This document shows, piece by piece, positions 22,541 to 31,101 of a stretch of DNA of 33,305 nucleotides (positions are counted from its first letter, which is position 1; the number at the start of each line of letters is the position of its first letter). Under the pieces are notes generated by a model. The model saw only the letters and a program-made list of their open reading frames with translations. It made no database searches and was not told where the DNA came from. The DNA comes from MWDF01 sp964577435 (lineage in GTDB: Bacteria > Bacillota > DTU025 > MWDF01). Both the position numbers and the translations under genes were made by a program. The DNA lies in NCBI GenBank assembly GCA_964577435.1, contig CAZNZD010000013.1:1-33305 (forward strand), in the 5' to 3' direction.

Positions 22541-23158
22541 ATGGCCGAGATAAAGGCAGCCGATGTGCAGAAGCTTCGCGAGATATCGCAGGCAGGCATG
22601 ATGGACTGCAAGCGCGCTCTCATCGAGTGCGAAGGCAATATGGAGAAGGCCGCCCAGTTCCTCAGGGAGAAGGGCCTTGCCAGAGCTGAGAAGCGCAGCG
22701 GCAGGGCGACGTCAGAAGGCACAGTCGATTCATACATCCACATGGGTGGAAAGATCGGCGTGCTAGTGGAAGTCAACTGCGAAACCGACTTCGTTGCCAA
22801 AAACGACCAGTTCAAGACGCTGGTCAAGGAAATTGCGATGCAGATTGCCGCTCAGAAGCCCACCTACGTCAAGAGGGAAGAAGTTCCCGCTTGCGTTATA
22901 GAAGCTGAGAAGGAAGTCTACAGGCACCAGGCGGCAAACGAGGGCAAGAAGCCCGAGTTCGCCGACAAGATCGCAGAGGGAAGGCTCGAGAAGTTCTTCA
23001 AGGAGACCTGCCTCGTAGATCAGGCCTACATCAGGGATCAGTCCAAGACCGTCGCCGAGGTCATCAAGGAGACCGCGGCAGTGCTTGGCGAGAACATACA
23101 GGTGAGGCGATTCGCCCGCTACGAGCGCGGCGAGGAGCTCACCCAGGAAGCTGAGTAG
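22541..23158 (+). CDS. tsf: Elongation factor Ts
   Basis: Guanine nucleotide exchange factor for EF-Tu. The 205 residues make the short form with a single core subdomain, in contrast to the roughly 280-300-residue form of enterobacteria. The UBA-like N-terminus (VQKLREISQAGMMDCKRALI, with SQ where TG is usual) is followed by GLARAEKRSGRATSEG, VEVNCETDFVAKND with the TDFV motif at 82-85 that contacts EF-Tu, the coiled-coil insertion and FFKETCLVDQAYI. ATG 22541 follows GGAGGG (22528-22533). A strong terminator comes directly after. Confidence 0.97.
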   Translation: MAEIKAADVQKLREISQAGMMDCKRALIECEGNMEKAAQFLREKGLARAEKRSGRATSEGTVDSYIHMGGKIGVLVEVNCETDFVAKNDQFKTLVKEIAMQIAAQKPTYVKREEVPACVIEAEKEVYRHQAANEGKKPEFADKIAEGRLEKFFKETCLVDQAYIRDQSKTVAEVIKETAAVLGENIQVRRFARYERGEELTQEAE

Positions 23159-23170
23159 AAAGCTTCGCTA

Positions 23171-23205
23171 AACGGGGCCGGCCGAAAGGTTGGCCCCGTT
23201 TTTTT
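23171..23205 (+). terminator. Rho-independent terminator of rpsB-tsf
   Basis: AACGGGGCCGGCC (23171-23183) pairs with GGTTGGCCCCGTT (23188-23200) over 13 base pairs around a GAAA tetraloop, and is followed by five further T residues. It is the strongest terminator in the window. Confidence 0.95.
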
Positions 23206-23274
23206 CATAATCCCGCCTCCGTAGTGGAAAAGGTCCCGCAAGAAATATAAAATGGATAAAAGGGAGGTGTGATG

Positions 23275-23991
23275 ATGCCCGAACTCAAATACAGGCGGAT
23301 AATGCTTAAGGTATCAGGCGAAGCGCTCGCCGGCCCTAAGGGCACAGGCGTTCACCTTGAGACCGTGGACAAGATATGCCTGCAGATCAAGGATGTCTAC
23401 GACCTGGGAGTCCAGCTTGGGATAGTAGTAGGAGGAGGCAACTTCTGGAGGGGCCTTACCGCTTCACAGATGGGCATGGATCGAAGCACCGCCGACTACA
23501 TAGGCATGATGGCCACTATCATGAACTCGATCATCCTTCAGGACACCCTGGAAAAGGTCGGGGTTGTGACCAGGGTGATGACCGCGCTGGAGATAAAGGA
23601 AGTCGCCGAGCCTTACATAAGAAGAAGGGCATTGAGGCATCTTGAGAAGGGCAGGGTTGTCATATTCGGCGGGGGGACGGGGAACCCGTACTTCTCAACG
23701 GACACCACTGCAGCTCTTAGGGCGGCCGAGATGGGCTGCGAGGCGATATTGAAGGCCACGAAGGTGGATGGCATCTACGACAAGGACCCTACGAAAAGCC
23801 CGGAGGCCGTGAAATTCGATAAGCTCAGCTACCTGGACGTCATACAGAAGGGCCTGAAGGTGATGGACAGCACCGCGGCGACTATGAGCATGGACAACGA
23901 CATCCCGATAATAGTCTTCGACCTTTCCGAACCCGATATCATCAAGCGCGTGGTACTCGGCGAGCATGTCGGTACCGTAGTAGGGAGGTAG
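23275..23991 (+). CDS. pyrH: Uridylate kinase
   Basis: Hexameric bacterial UMP kinase (UMP plus ATP to UDP) of the amino-acid kinase fold, subject to feedback by UTP. The 238 residues show RIMLKVSGEALAG, IVVGGGNFWRG, DRSTADYIGMMATIMNSI, GTGNPYFSTDTTAALRAAEM and KVDGIYDKDP. GTG 23269, ATG 23272 and ATG 23275 are all in frame. ATG 23275 has the best spacing to GGGAGGT (23262-23268). A TATAAA at 23246-23251 could be a -10 box, but I see no good -35 box, so the promoter after the tsf terminator remains uncertain. frr starts 6 bases after the stop. Confidence 0.96.
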   Translation: MPELKYRRIMLKVSGEALAGPKGTGVHLETVDKICLQIKDVYDLGVQLGIVVGGGNFWRGLTASQMGMDRSTADYIGMMATIMNSIILQDTLEKVGVVTRVMTALEIKEVAEPYIRRRALRHLEKGRVVIFGGGTGNPYFSTDTTAALRAAEMGCEAILKATKVDGIYDKDPTKSPEAVKFDKLSYLDVIQKGLKVMDSTAATMSMDNDIPIIVFDLSEPDIIKRVVLGEHVGTVVGR

Positions 23992-23997
23992 AGAGAA

Positions 23998-24558
23998 GTG
24001 TCATACAAGGAAGTAATCACCAAGTTCCAGGAGAAGATGAACGTAGTGCTCGAAGTCGAGAAGAAGGAATTCTCGGCGATAAGGACCGGAAGGGCCAACC
24101 CGTCGCTTCTTGACAGGGTTCAGGCCGACTATTACGGCACTCCCACGCCGCTTCCCCAGATTGCGACGATAAGCACACCTGACCCGAAGACGCTCATGGT
24201 CACGCCGTGGGACAAGAGCATGCTTGCCAAGGTAGAGAAGGCAATAATGGCATCTGACCTTGGCCTTACTCCGACGAACGACGGCAACGTGATCAGGATG
24301 TCGCTTCCTCACCTCACGGAGGAGAGAAGGAAGGACCTGGTCAAGCTGGTCAAGAAGATCGCCGAGGATATGAGAGTCGCCGTGAGGAACGTCAGGCGCG
24401 ACGCTGTAGAGGCTGTGAAGAAGCTTGAGAAGGACGGGTCTATCACTGAAGACGACCTTAAGCGCGCACAGGATGAGATCCAGAAGATAACGGACAAGCA
24501 CGTCGCCGACATCGACAAGATGCTTGCCTCCAAGGAAACGGAGATCATGCAGGTCTGA
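23998..24558 (+). CDS. frr: Ribosome recycling factor
   Basis: With EF-G, splits post-termination ribosomes. The 186 residues form the standard L-shaped protein: the N-terminal helix, EFSAIRTGRANPSLLDRV, YYGTPTPLPQIATIS, DPKTLMVTPWD, NDGNVIRMSLPHLTEERR and KLVKKIAEDMRVAVRNVRRD. The start is GTG 23998 with GGGAGG at 23982-23987 overlapping the pyrH end. The stop overlaps the uppS ATG (TGATG), giving coupled translation. Confidence 0.97.
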   Translation: MSYKEVITKFQEKMNVVLEVEKKEFSAIRTGRANPSLLDRVQADYYGTPTPLPQIATISTPDPKTLMVTPWDKSMLAKVEKAIMASDLGLTPTNDGNVIRMSLPHLTEERRKDLVKLVKKIAEDMRVAVRNVRRDAVEAVKKLEKDGSITEDDLKRAQDEIQKITDKHVADIDKMLASKETEIMQV

Positions 24559-25280
24559 TGATTCCTGGGGATCCCAAGTCGGCGACAACGCCAAGGCATC
24601 TGGCGATAATAATGGACGGCAACGGCAGGTGGGCCAAGGCAAGGGGCCTCGACAGGAGCCAGGGCCACAGGGCAGGCGCCGAGAACATCCTCAGGATTGC
24701 TGAGGCCTGCAAGGCGCGCGGCATAGGCACACTCTCGCTGTTCGCGTTCTCCACCGAGAACTGGAGCAGGCCGAAAAGCGAGATCGAAGCGCTGATGGAT
24801 ATTGCATCCGACCAGTTTCGAAGCGGCTTTGCGAGCTTTCCCAGGATGGGCATATCACTTTCTGTGATCGGAGAAGTCGAAGCGCTCCCGAAGGCGCTAA
24901 GGACGATGATCCGGCAGGCCGAGAGGGCGAATCCCAAGGATTTCTCGATGAAGCTTCTTCTGGCTGTGAACTACGGCGGAAGGTGGGACATAGCAAGGGC
25001 CGCCTCTTCTCTGGCCGAGGAATGCGTTGCCGGCGGCCTCAAACCCTCCGACATCACACAGGAGGCCCTTGAGGAAAGGCTCAGCACCAAGGGCCAACCC
25101 CCTGTAGACCTTCTGGTCAGGACAGGCGGCGAGAAGAGGATATCGAACTTCCTCATCTGGCAGAGCGCATATTCGGAACTTTACTTCAGCGAGAAGCACT
25201 GGCCGGACTTCGACGAGGCGGAGCTGGACAGGGCATTGTCGGAATACAGCGGAAGGAACAGGCGCTTCGGCGGCCTGTAA
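24558..25280 (+). CDS. uppS: Undecaprenyl diphosphate synthase (cis-prenyltransferase)
   Basis: Condenses isopentenyl diphosphate units onto farnesyl diphosphate to make the C55 lipid carrier for peptidoglycan and other wall polymers. The 240 residues contain LAIIMDGNGRWAKARG with catalytic Asp20, SQGHRAGAENI, LFAFSTENWSRP, LLLAVNYGGRWDI and the C-terminal LVRTGGEKRISNFL, QSAYSELYF and WPDF. Product length (C55) is inferred from the family. ATG 24558 overlaps the frr stop. Together with cdsA, dxr and ispG downstream it makes a lipid precursor cluster. Confidence 0.96.
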   Translation: MIPGDPKSATTPRHLAIIMDGNGRWAKARGLDRSQGHRAGAENILRIAEACKARGIGTLSLFAFSTENWSRPKSEIEALMDIASDQFRSGFASFPRMGISLSVIGEVEALPKALRTMIRQAERANPKDFSMKLLLAVNYGGRWDIARAASSLAEECVAGGLKPSDITQEALEERLSTKGQPPVDLLVRTGGEKRISNFLIWQSAYSELYFSEKHWPDFDEAELDRALSEYSGRNRRFGGL

Positions 25281-25289
25281 GGGTCAAAG

Positions 25290-26111
25290 ATGCTTAAAAG
25301 GACGGTATCGGCGCTAATCGCGCTGCCCGGAGTCATATTCCTTCTCTGGTTGGGCGGGATCTGGACCGCACTTCTCATAGCGGCTGTAAGCGTCATGGCC
25401 AACCTTGAGTATTCCCGCATGGCAAGGGACAAGGGGATAGCCCACTGCCCGATAATCGCCATCGGCATAAGCGTCGCCTACATATCCGACGCCTATTTCA
25501 ACTCCGGTGCGTACGCATCCTTCATAACCGTGATTTTGCTTGTACTCGCCATGATGAGGCCAGTCCTTCTGGGCGAGCCTAAGGGATCTCTTGCAGGCAC
25601 GGCATCCACCACTTTCTCCCCTCTCTACCTAGGATGGTCATTAAGCCACGCCGTGCTGCTTAGGGCGTCTTCTGACGGGGCTTCCGGCTTCGCTCTGGTC
25701 CTGTCGCTTCTCGGCCTTGTATGGCTGCACGACACGGCGGCGCTTATCTTCGGCATCGCCACAGGCGGAAGGCATAAGCTGGCTCCCGCCATCTCCCCTA
25801 AGAAGAGCCTGGAGGGGAGCATCGGAGGTCTCATCACACTCATCGCCCTCGTAGCTTTCGCCTATCCTCCGCTTGAGGCCGTGGGGCTTCTTCCGCAGAT
25901 CGGCCTTATGGGAAAGGTCCTTCTGGTGGTCTCCTGCGCCATCTGCTGCAACTACGGAGACCTCGGAGAATCCGCACTTAAAAGGGACGACGGGCTTAAG
26001 GACAGCGGGACTTTCCTTCCGGGGCATGGCGGCTATCTGGACAGGATAGATTCGCTTCTGCTTTTCGTGCCCGTGTCTTTCTGGCTTCTCAGGCTTCTGG
26101 GAGCTATATAG
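25290..26111 (+). CDS. cdsA: Phosphatidate cytidylyltransferase (CDP-diacylglycerol synthase)
   Basis: Integral membrane enzyme that makes CDP-diacylglycerol from phosphatidic acid and CTP. The 273 residues are mostly hydrophobic, with a first segment at about 7-28 (VSALIALPGVIFLLWLGGIW) and several more, around six to eight helices in all. The C-terminal CDP-alcohol signature is complete: SALKRDDGLKDSGTFLPGHG followed by GYLDRIDSLL (about 230-260). ATG 25290 is preceded by a weak AAGGGT. The gene ends 1 base before dxr begins, so they are surely cotranscribed. Confidence 0.95.
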   Translation: MLKRTVSALIALPGVIFLLWLGGIWTALLIAAVSVMANLEYSRMARDKGIAHCPIIAIGISVAYISDAYFNSGAYASFITVILLVLAMMRPVLLGEPKGSLAGTASTTFSPLYLGWSLSHAVLLRASSDGASGFALVLSLLGLVWLHDTAALIFGIATGGRHKLAPAISPKKSLEGSIGGLITLIALVAFAYPPLEAVGLLPQIGLMGKVLLVVSCAICCNYGDLGESALKRDDGLKDSGTFLPGHGGYLDRIDSLLLFVPVSFWLLRLLGAI

Positions 26112-26112
26112 G

Positions 26113-27297
26113 ATGCAGGACCTGTTAAACAGCATATCGATATTCGGAAGCACCGGCTCCATCGGCGTCCAGGCACTTGAAGTTGCCGGACAGCTCGGCC
26201 TTAGGGTTCATGCACTTACCGCTCATTCAAATGTAGGCCTTCTGCTTGAGCAGGCTAGGAAGCACAAGCCTGATGTGATCGCGGTAACGGACCCAGGGCT
26301 TATTGGCAAGCTGAGGGCCGAGGCTACCGCGATGGGGCTCTCATCCGAGGTGATAGCAGGCCCCGAGGCGGCAGTTGAGATAGCACGGGACGGCATGGCT
26401 GGCAGGATACTCAACTCGGTAGTAGGCTCTGCGGGCCTCAGGATATCGCATGCGGCTCTGGAAGCAGGCACAAGCCTCGCCCTCGCCAACAAGGAGAGCC
26501 TGGTGGCGGCAGGGGAGCTGCTCACCTTCCTTTCAGCAAGGCGCAAAGCGGAGATATTGCCGGTAGACAGCGAGCATTCAGCGATTTGGCAGTGCATATG
26601 GGCTTCCAGGGGCGCAAATGTCGACGAGATAATGCTGACTGCATCGGGCGGCCCGTTCCGCGGCAGGAAGTCTCTCGATGGCATCCGCCCCGAGGATGCG
26701 CTGAGGCATCCCAACTGGAGCATGGGCAGGAAGATCACGGTTGATTCCGCGACGCTGATCAACAAGGCTCTAGAGGTAATCGAGGCAAGATGGCTCTTCG
26801 GAATCGGCCATGACCGCATAAGGGTGATCGTCCATCCCCAGAGCATCGTCCATTCGGCGGTGCGTTTCTCCGATGGTTCTGTAATAGCCCAGATGGGGTT
26901 GCCGGACATGTCCCTTCCTATAATGGCGGCGCTCGCTTATCCGGCCCGGTCAGCTGAGCCGCCGGCATCCTCAGGAAGGCTTGACCTTGTCAAGGCGGGA
27001 AGGCTCGACTTCGAGGACCCCGATGCATCGGTCTTCCCGGGGGTGATGCTCGGGCATAAGGCACTTGAGATCGGGGGCCTGGCCCCGGCGGCGATGTCGG
27101 CCGCAAACGAGGCGGCAGTCGAGGCGTTTCTTATAGGAAGGATACCCTTCGCCGCCATCCCCGAGCTATGCGAAGAGGCGATGCAGTCCGCCCCCAGGGC
27201 CGGGCAGCTTGACCTCGAGGCGGTCCTGGAGGCCGACAGGTGGGCAAGGAAGTTAGTTGAAAGCAGGTGCAGCACTTGGCATTCCTCTCGTTCATAG
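26113..27297 (+). CDS. dxr: 1-deoxy-D-xylulose 5-phosphate reductoisomerase
   Basis: Converts DXP to MEP with NADPH, the committed step of the non-mevalonate isoprenoid pathway whose later enzyme IspG is encoded two genes on. The 394 residues contain NADPH motif GSTGSIG (12-18), ALANKESLVAAG, LPVDSEHSAIWQC with metal-binding Asp and Glu, the flexible loop region TASGGPFRGR, HPNWSMGRKITVDSATLINK and GLEVIEARWLF-like EVIEARWLFG. ATG 26113 starts 1 base after the cdsA stop. The 3' end overlaps the rseP frame by up to 31 bases. Confidence 0.97.
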   Translation: MQDLLNSISIFGSTGSIGVQALEVAGQLGLRVHALTAHSNVGLLLEQARKHKPDVIAVTDPGLIGKLRAEATAMGLSSEVIAGPEAAVEIARDGMAGRILNSVVGSAGLRISHAALEAGTSLALANKESLVAAGELLTFLSARRKAEILPVDSEHSAIWQCIWASRGANVDEIMLTASGGPFRGRKSLDGIRPEDALRHPNWSMGRKITVDSATLINKALEVIEARWLFGIGHDRIRVIVHPQSIVHSAVRFSDGSVIAQMGLPDMSLPIMAALAYPARSAEPPASSGRLDLVKAGRLDFEDPDASVFPGVMLGHKALEIGGLAPAAMSAANEAAVEAFLIGRIPFAAIPELCEEAMQSAPRAGQLDLEAVLEADRWARKLVESRCSTWHSSRS

Positions 27298-28292
27298 TAG
27301 TCTTCGGTATAGTAAGCATAGTGCATGAGCTGGGGCACTTCCTCACCGGAAAGGCCTTCGGCTTCCGCATACTGGAATTTGCCATAGGATTCGGCCCCGC
27401 CATCTTCAGGAGGAAGAAGGGCGAGACCGAGTACGCCGTAAGGATTCTTCCGCTCGGCGGCCTCAACCGCTTCGATGACGGCGAGGACGGGCGGGGAGCT
27501 GACGCAAGGAGTTTCGCCAACAAGCCGTACTATCAGCGCTTCCTGGTGATACTGGCCGGCTCGGCGATGAACATACTGCTTGCCATACTTCTGGTCTCGA
27601 TCCTCTTCACATTCACCGGGACGCCGGTGATAAGCATCGCCGACACAATCCCCGGTTCACCCGCCGAAGCTTCAGGAATAATCAAAGATGACATAATCCT
27701 TGAGATAGAAGGGCAGGCAATGCTGACGTCCGAGTCGATAGTATCAATACTATCCGCCTCTGAGGGGCAGTTGGTTGACATAACTATCGACAGGGCCGGC
27801 GAGAGGCTGACCATAGGCGTTACGCCTGAGAAAGATCCAGAAGACGGCAGGGCCAAGATAGGAATCTACATGCAGCAGGTGCTGAAGAGGAAGGGCGCCG
27901 CGGCCTCTTTATCGGACGGAGTCAGGTTCCTTTACGAGATAATAAAGCTGACTGTCAGGGCACTCGGGGAAGTGGTCACCGGCCGCGGGTTGGACCAGAT
28001 ATCAGGGCCCGTTGGCATCGCCGTAGCTTCCGCCGAGGCCGCGCGAAACGGGATCGCCTCCTTCGTCCTGCTTATTGCTCTAATATCGGTGTCCCTTGGC
28101 GTGTTCAACCTGATACCGCTGCCCATACTGGACGGCGGCTGGCTTGCCTTCATGACAATCGAGAGGATCACAGGGAAGAAGATACCCGATAAGCTCATGT
28201 ACTCCCTGAAGATCGCGGGCATAGCGCTTTTCATCGCCCTCGCGGTATATGCGACCTACAGCGATGTTCTGAGGATATTCCTTGGAAGGTGA
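27267..28292 (+). CDS. rseP: Site-2 zinc metalloprotease RseP/RasP
   Basis: Membrane-embedded protease for regulated intramembrane proteolysis (anti-sigma factors, signal peptides, cell-division proteins). The 341 residues have zinc motif HELGH (20-24) inside the first membrane helix, a cytosolic loop ending in LPLGG, a second helix near 90-110 (GSAMNILLAILLVSILF), one PDZ domain (about 115-205, with IPGSPAEASGIIKDDIIL) and the C-terminal FNLIPLPILDGG motif giving the third zinc ligand. The start is uncertain: GTG 27267 has a poor site, while TTG 27276, with AGGTG 6 bases upstream, is an alternative that would shorten the protein by three residues. Both overlap dxr. Confidence 0.94.
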   Translation: MQHLAFLSFIVVFGIVSIVHELGHFLTGKAFGFRILEFAIGFGPAIFRRKKGETEYAVRILPLGGLNRFDDGEDGRGADARSFANKPYYQRFLVILAGSAMNILLAILLVSILFTFTGTPVISIADTIPGSPAEASGIIKDDIILEIEGQAMLTSESIVSILSASEGQLVDITIDRAGERLTIGVTPEKDPEDGRAKIGIYMQQVLKRKGAAASLSDGVRFLYEIIKLTVRALGEVVTGRGLDQISGPVGIAVASAEAARNGIASFVLLIALISVSLGVFNLIPLPILDGGWLAFMTIERITGKKIPDKLMYSLKIAGIALFIALAVYATYSDVLRIFLGR

Positions 28293-28296
28293 GCAT

Positions 28297-29367
28297 ATGG
28301 AGATAAGGCGTAGGAAGACCAGGGCCGTGAAGGCCGGAAAGCTAATAATCGGCGGCGGGTTTCCTGTATCCGTGCAGTCCATGTGCAACACGGACACCCG
28401 CGACTCGGATGCGACCCTATCGCAGATAAGAAGGCTCGCCGATGCCGGATGCAGCCTTGTAAGGCTCGCGGTTCCCGACAACGAGGCCGCTGAGTCGCTC
28501 GAAAGGTTAGTGCCCCTTTCGCCCGTCCCGCTCTGCGCGGACATACACTTCGACCACAGGCTGGCCATAAGCTCGATCGAAGCAGGAGTATCCAAGGTGA
28601 GGATCAATCCGGGAAACATAGGATCTGACAGCAAGGTGTCCGATGTGATCGATGCCGCAAGGGACAGGTCGGTTCCCATAAGGATAGGGGTCAACTCGGG
28701 CTCCGTCGCCCCGGCGATAGCAGCAAAGTTCGGCCGCGGGGCAAAAGCGCTGGCAGAAAGCGCCCTTGCCGAGCTTTCGGTCTTTGAAAGGCTCGGCTTT
28801 TATGATACAGTATTGTCCGTCAAATCCTCCGATGTGATTGAGACGGTGGAGGCGAACAGGCTCATCTCCTCATCGGTGGATTACCCGCTTCACCTAGGGG
28901 TTACCGAGGCGGGCCCACCTGATACGGGGCTTGTCAGGTCTGCGGCGGCGCTCGGCGCGCTAATCCTTGAGGGGATAGGGGACACCATAAGGTTCAGCTT
29001 GACGGGAGATCCCATAACCGAGGTTCATGCAGGCAGGGAACTCCTTACATCCATGAGGCTTATGAAGGGCTTAAGGATAATCTCCTGCCCAACGTGCGGA
29101 AGGACCAGGGGTGACGTGGAAGGCATGGTGGGGGAGCTGCGAGACGGCATATCCATGCTAGGCATCGATGCGACCGTTGCCGTTATGGGCTGCGAGGTGA
29201 ACGGCCCGGGCGAGGCGTCGGGCGCTGATTTCGGGATTGCATGCGGAAGGGATACTGCAACTGTATTCAAGGGCGGCGAAGTTTTGGCAAGGGTGGCTCT
29301 CAAAGACGCCGCCTCATATCTGATCGGCATAATAAGGCAAGCCGGACTGGGGGAAGACGGAAGATGA
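28297..29367 (+). CDS. ispG: 4-hydroxy-3-methylbut-2-enyl diphosphate synthase (IspG/GcpE)
   Basis: [4Fe-4S] enzyme that converts MEcPP to HMBPP, the penultimate MEP pathway step. The 356 residues are of the compact bacterial type: a TIM barrel with PVSVQSMCNTDTRD, LVRLAVPDNEAAE, ADIHFDHRLA and KVRINPGNIG, then the cluster domain with SCPTCGRTRGD and VMGCEVNGPGEAS, which hold the three cluster cysteines. TTG 28282 is in frame upstream, but ATG 28297 has GGAAGGTGAG (28285-28294) in front and fits the family start. The stop overlaps the proS start by four bases (ATGA). Confidence 0.96.
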   Translation: MEIRRRKTRAVKAGKLIIGGGFPVSVQSMCNTDTRDSDATLSQIRRLADAGCSLVRLAVPDNEAAESLERLVPLSPVPLCADIHFDHRLAISSIEAGVSKVRINPGNIGSDSKVSDVIDAARDRSVPIRIGVNSGSVAPAIAAKFGRGAKALAESALAELSVFERLGFYDTVLSVKSSDVIETVEANRLISSSVDYPLHLGVTEAGPPDTGLVRSAAALGALILEGIGDTIRFSLTGDPITEVHAGRELLTSMRLMKGLRIISCPTCGRTRGDVEGMVGELRDGISMLGIDATVAVMGCEVNGPGEASGADFGIACGRDTATVFKGGEVLARVALKDAASYLIGIIRQAGLGEDGR

Positions 29368-31097
29368 GGATGAGCGAGGTATTCGCACCGACGCTTAGGG
29401 AAGTTCCCGCCGAAGCGGAGATAGCCTCCCATAAGCTGATGCTAAGGGCTGCGCTGATGCGCAAGACCATGGCAGGGGTATACACTTACCTGCCACTCGG
29501 CTGGAAGGCGATACGCAAGGTGGAGCAGATAGTACGCGAGGAGATGGACAGGCAGGGCGGCCAGGAGCTGTTCATGCCGGCGCTCCAGAATCCCGAATCC
29601 TGGCAGAGGACGGGAAGGTACGACGACTACGGCAGCGAGATGTTCAAGTTCAAGGACAGGGGCGGCAGGGAAGTCTGCCTCGGCCCGACTCATGAGGAGA
29701 ACATCACCACCCACGTGGCGGACGAGGTCAGATCATACAGGGCGCTTCCCAAGCTCCTATACCAGATACAGACGAAGTTCAGAGATGAGATACGCCCCAG
29801 GTACGGCGTGATGCGCGGCCGCGAGTTCATAATGAAGGACCTTTACAGCTTCGACGCCGACCAGGCCGGCCTGGACGTCTCCTTCGACAAGATGTATGAG
29901 GCTTACTGCAGGGCCTTCACAAGGATGGGCCTCGACTTCCTCGTTGTTGAGGCGGATTCGGGGGCGATAGGCGGCAAGGTCTCCAAGGAGTACATGGCGA
30001 TTGCCGACATAGGCGAGGCCGACATCGTGGTGTGCCCGTCCTGCGGATACGGGGCGAACGTCGAGAGGGCGGAGATAGCTGCAAGGCCAGACAGGTTCAC
30101 AGGAGGCTGCCCTCCCGCGGAGAAGAAGCCGACGCCTGATGTAAGGACTATCGAGCAGCTTGAGGCCTTCCTAGGGATTCCCGCAACACGGATGATCAAG
30201 ACCATGGTGTACCTGGCAGACGGCAAGCCGGTGGTGGCGCTTATCAGAGGGGACCGCGAGTTAAACGAGCTGAAGCTCAGGCAGGTCACAGGGGCAAGGG
30301 AAGTGGTACTTGCCGACGAGGATACGATTAGGAAGGTGACCGGAGCTCCGGTTGGCTTCGCAGGGCCCGTAGGCATAAACTGCGGCAGCGTGTTCGCTGA
30401 CTATGAGATACCGGCGATAGAGTGCGCTGTTTCCGGCGGAAACGAGAAGGACGTCCATTACGTAAACCTTCAGTACGGAAGGGATTTCGAGGCATTCCCC
30501 CTTGCCGACCTGAGAAACGCGGTCGAGGGAGACTCATGCCCCGAATGCGGAAAGCCGCTTGCAGGCCGCAAGGGCATAGAGGTAGGCCACCTCTTCAAGC
30601 TAGGGACCAAGTACAGCATACCGCTTGACTGCAGGTACCTGGACGACAAGGGCGAATCTCACCCGATGGTGATGGGCTGCTACGGCATAGGCATCACTAG
30701 GTGCGTCGCCGCGGTAATCGAGCAGCACAGCGACGATAAGGGCATAATCTGGCCGATGTCGGTCGCACCGGCTCACTGCGTCATAGTAATCGTGAACACT
30801 ACGGACGAGAGGCAGAGGAAGGCCGGCGAGGAGCTTTACCTTGAGATGAAGGCAAGGGGTATAGAGGTCATCCTTGACGACAGGGACGAGAGACCCGGAG
30901 TGAAGTTCAACGACGCGGACCTGATAGGAATACCCATTAGGATAACCGTCGGGCCAAAGGCGCTGGACAAGGGCTGCTTCGAGCTGAAGGAGAGGTCATC
31001 CCAGGACGTGCGCCTTGTGGAGACGGGCTCATGCGCCGAAGAGGTACAGAAGCTGGTAAGCGAGGGACTCGACGCCCTGAACCCCGACAAGAGGTGA
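29364..31097 (+). CDS. proS: Prolyl-tRNA synthetase, bacterial type with editing domain
   Basis: Class II synthetase that charges tRNA-Pro. From ATG 29364 it has 577 residues starting MRMSEVFAPTLREVPAEAEI, as in the family; the frame stays open upstream into ispG, but that part is not conserved. Motif 1 follows from LMRKTMAGVYTYLPLGWKAI, motif 2 is FRDEIRPRYGVMRGREFIMK, and motif 3 is GCYGIGITRCVAAVIEQ. Between motifs 2 and 3 lies the inserted editing (YbaK-like, INS) domain at about 225-385, which clears mischarged Ala-tRNA-Pro. The anticodon-binding domain is at the C-terminus. An extra CPSCGYGANVERAE/CPECGKPLAGRKG Cys-pair pattern is usual here. Its ATG overlaps the ispG stop. Confidence 0.96.
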   Translation: MRMSEVFAPTLREVPAEAEIASHKLMLRAALMRKTMAGVYTYLPLGWKAIRKVEQIVREEMDRQGGQELFMPALQNPESWQRTGRYDDYGSEMFKFKDRGGREVCLGPTHEENITTHVADEVRSYRALPKLLYQIQTKFRDEIRPRYGVMRGREFIMKDLYSFDADQAGLDVSFDKMYEAYCRAFTRMGLDFLVVEADSGAIGGKVSKEYMAIADIGEADIVVCPSCGYGANVERAEIAARPDRFTGGCPPAEKKPTPDVRTIEQLEAFLGIPATRMIKTMVYLADGKPVVALIRGDRELNELKLRQVTGAREVVLADEDTIRKVTGAPVGFAGPVGINCGSVFADYEIPAIECAVSGGNEKDVHYVNLQYGRDFEAFPLADLRNAVEGDSCPECGKPLAGRKGIEVGHLFKLGTKYSIPLDCRYLDDKGESHPMVMGCYGIGITRCVAAVIEQHSDDKGIIWPMSVAPAHCVIVIVNTTDERQRKAGEELYLEMKARGIEVILDDRDERPGVKFNDADLIGIPIRITVGPKALDKGCFELKERSSQDVRLVETGSCAEEVQKLVSEGLDALNPDKR

Positions 31098-31101
31098 TCT
31101 A

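Noticed and set aside
29241..29363. Upstream extension of ProS by 41 codons
   Set aside because: It lies inside the conserved C-terminal part of ispG in another frame and is not similar to any ProS start.
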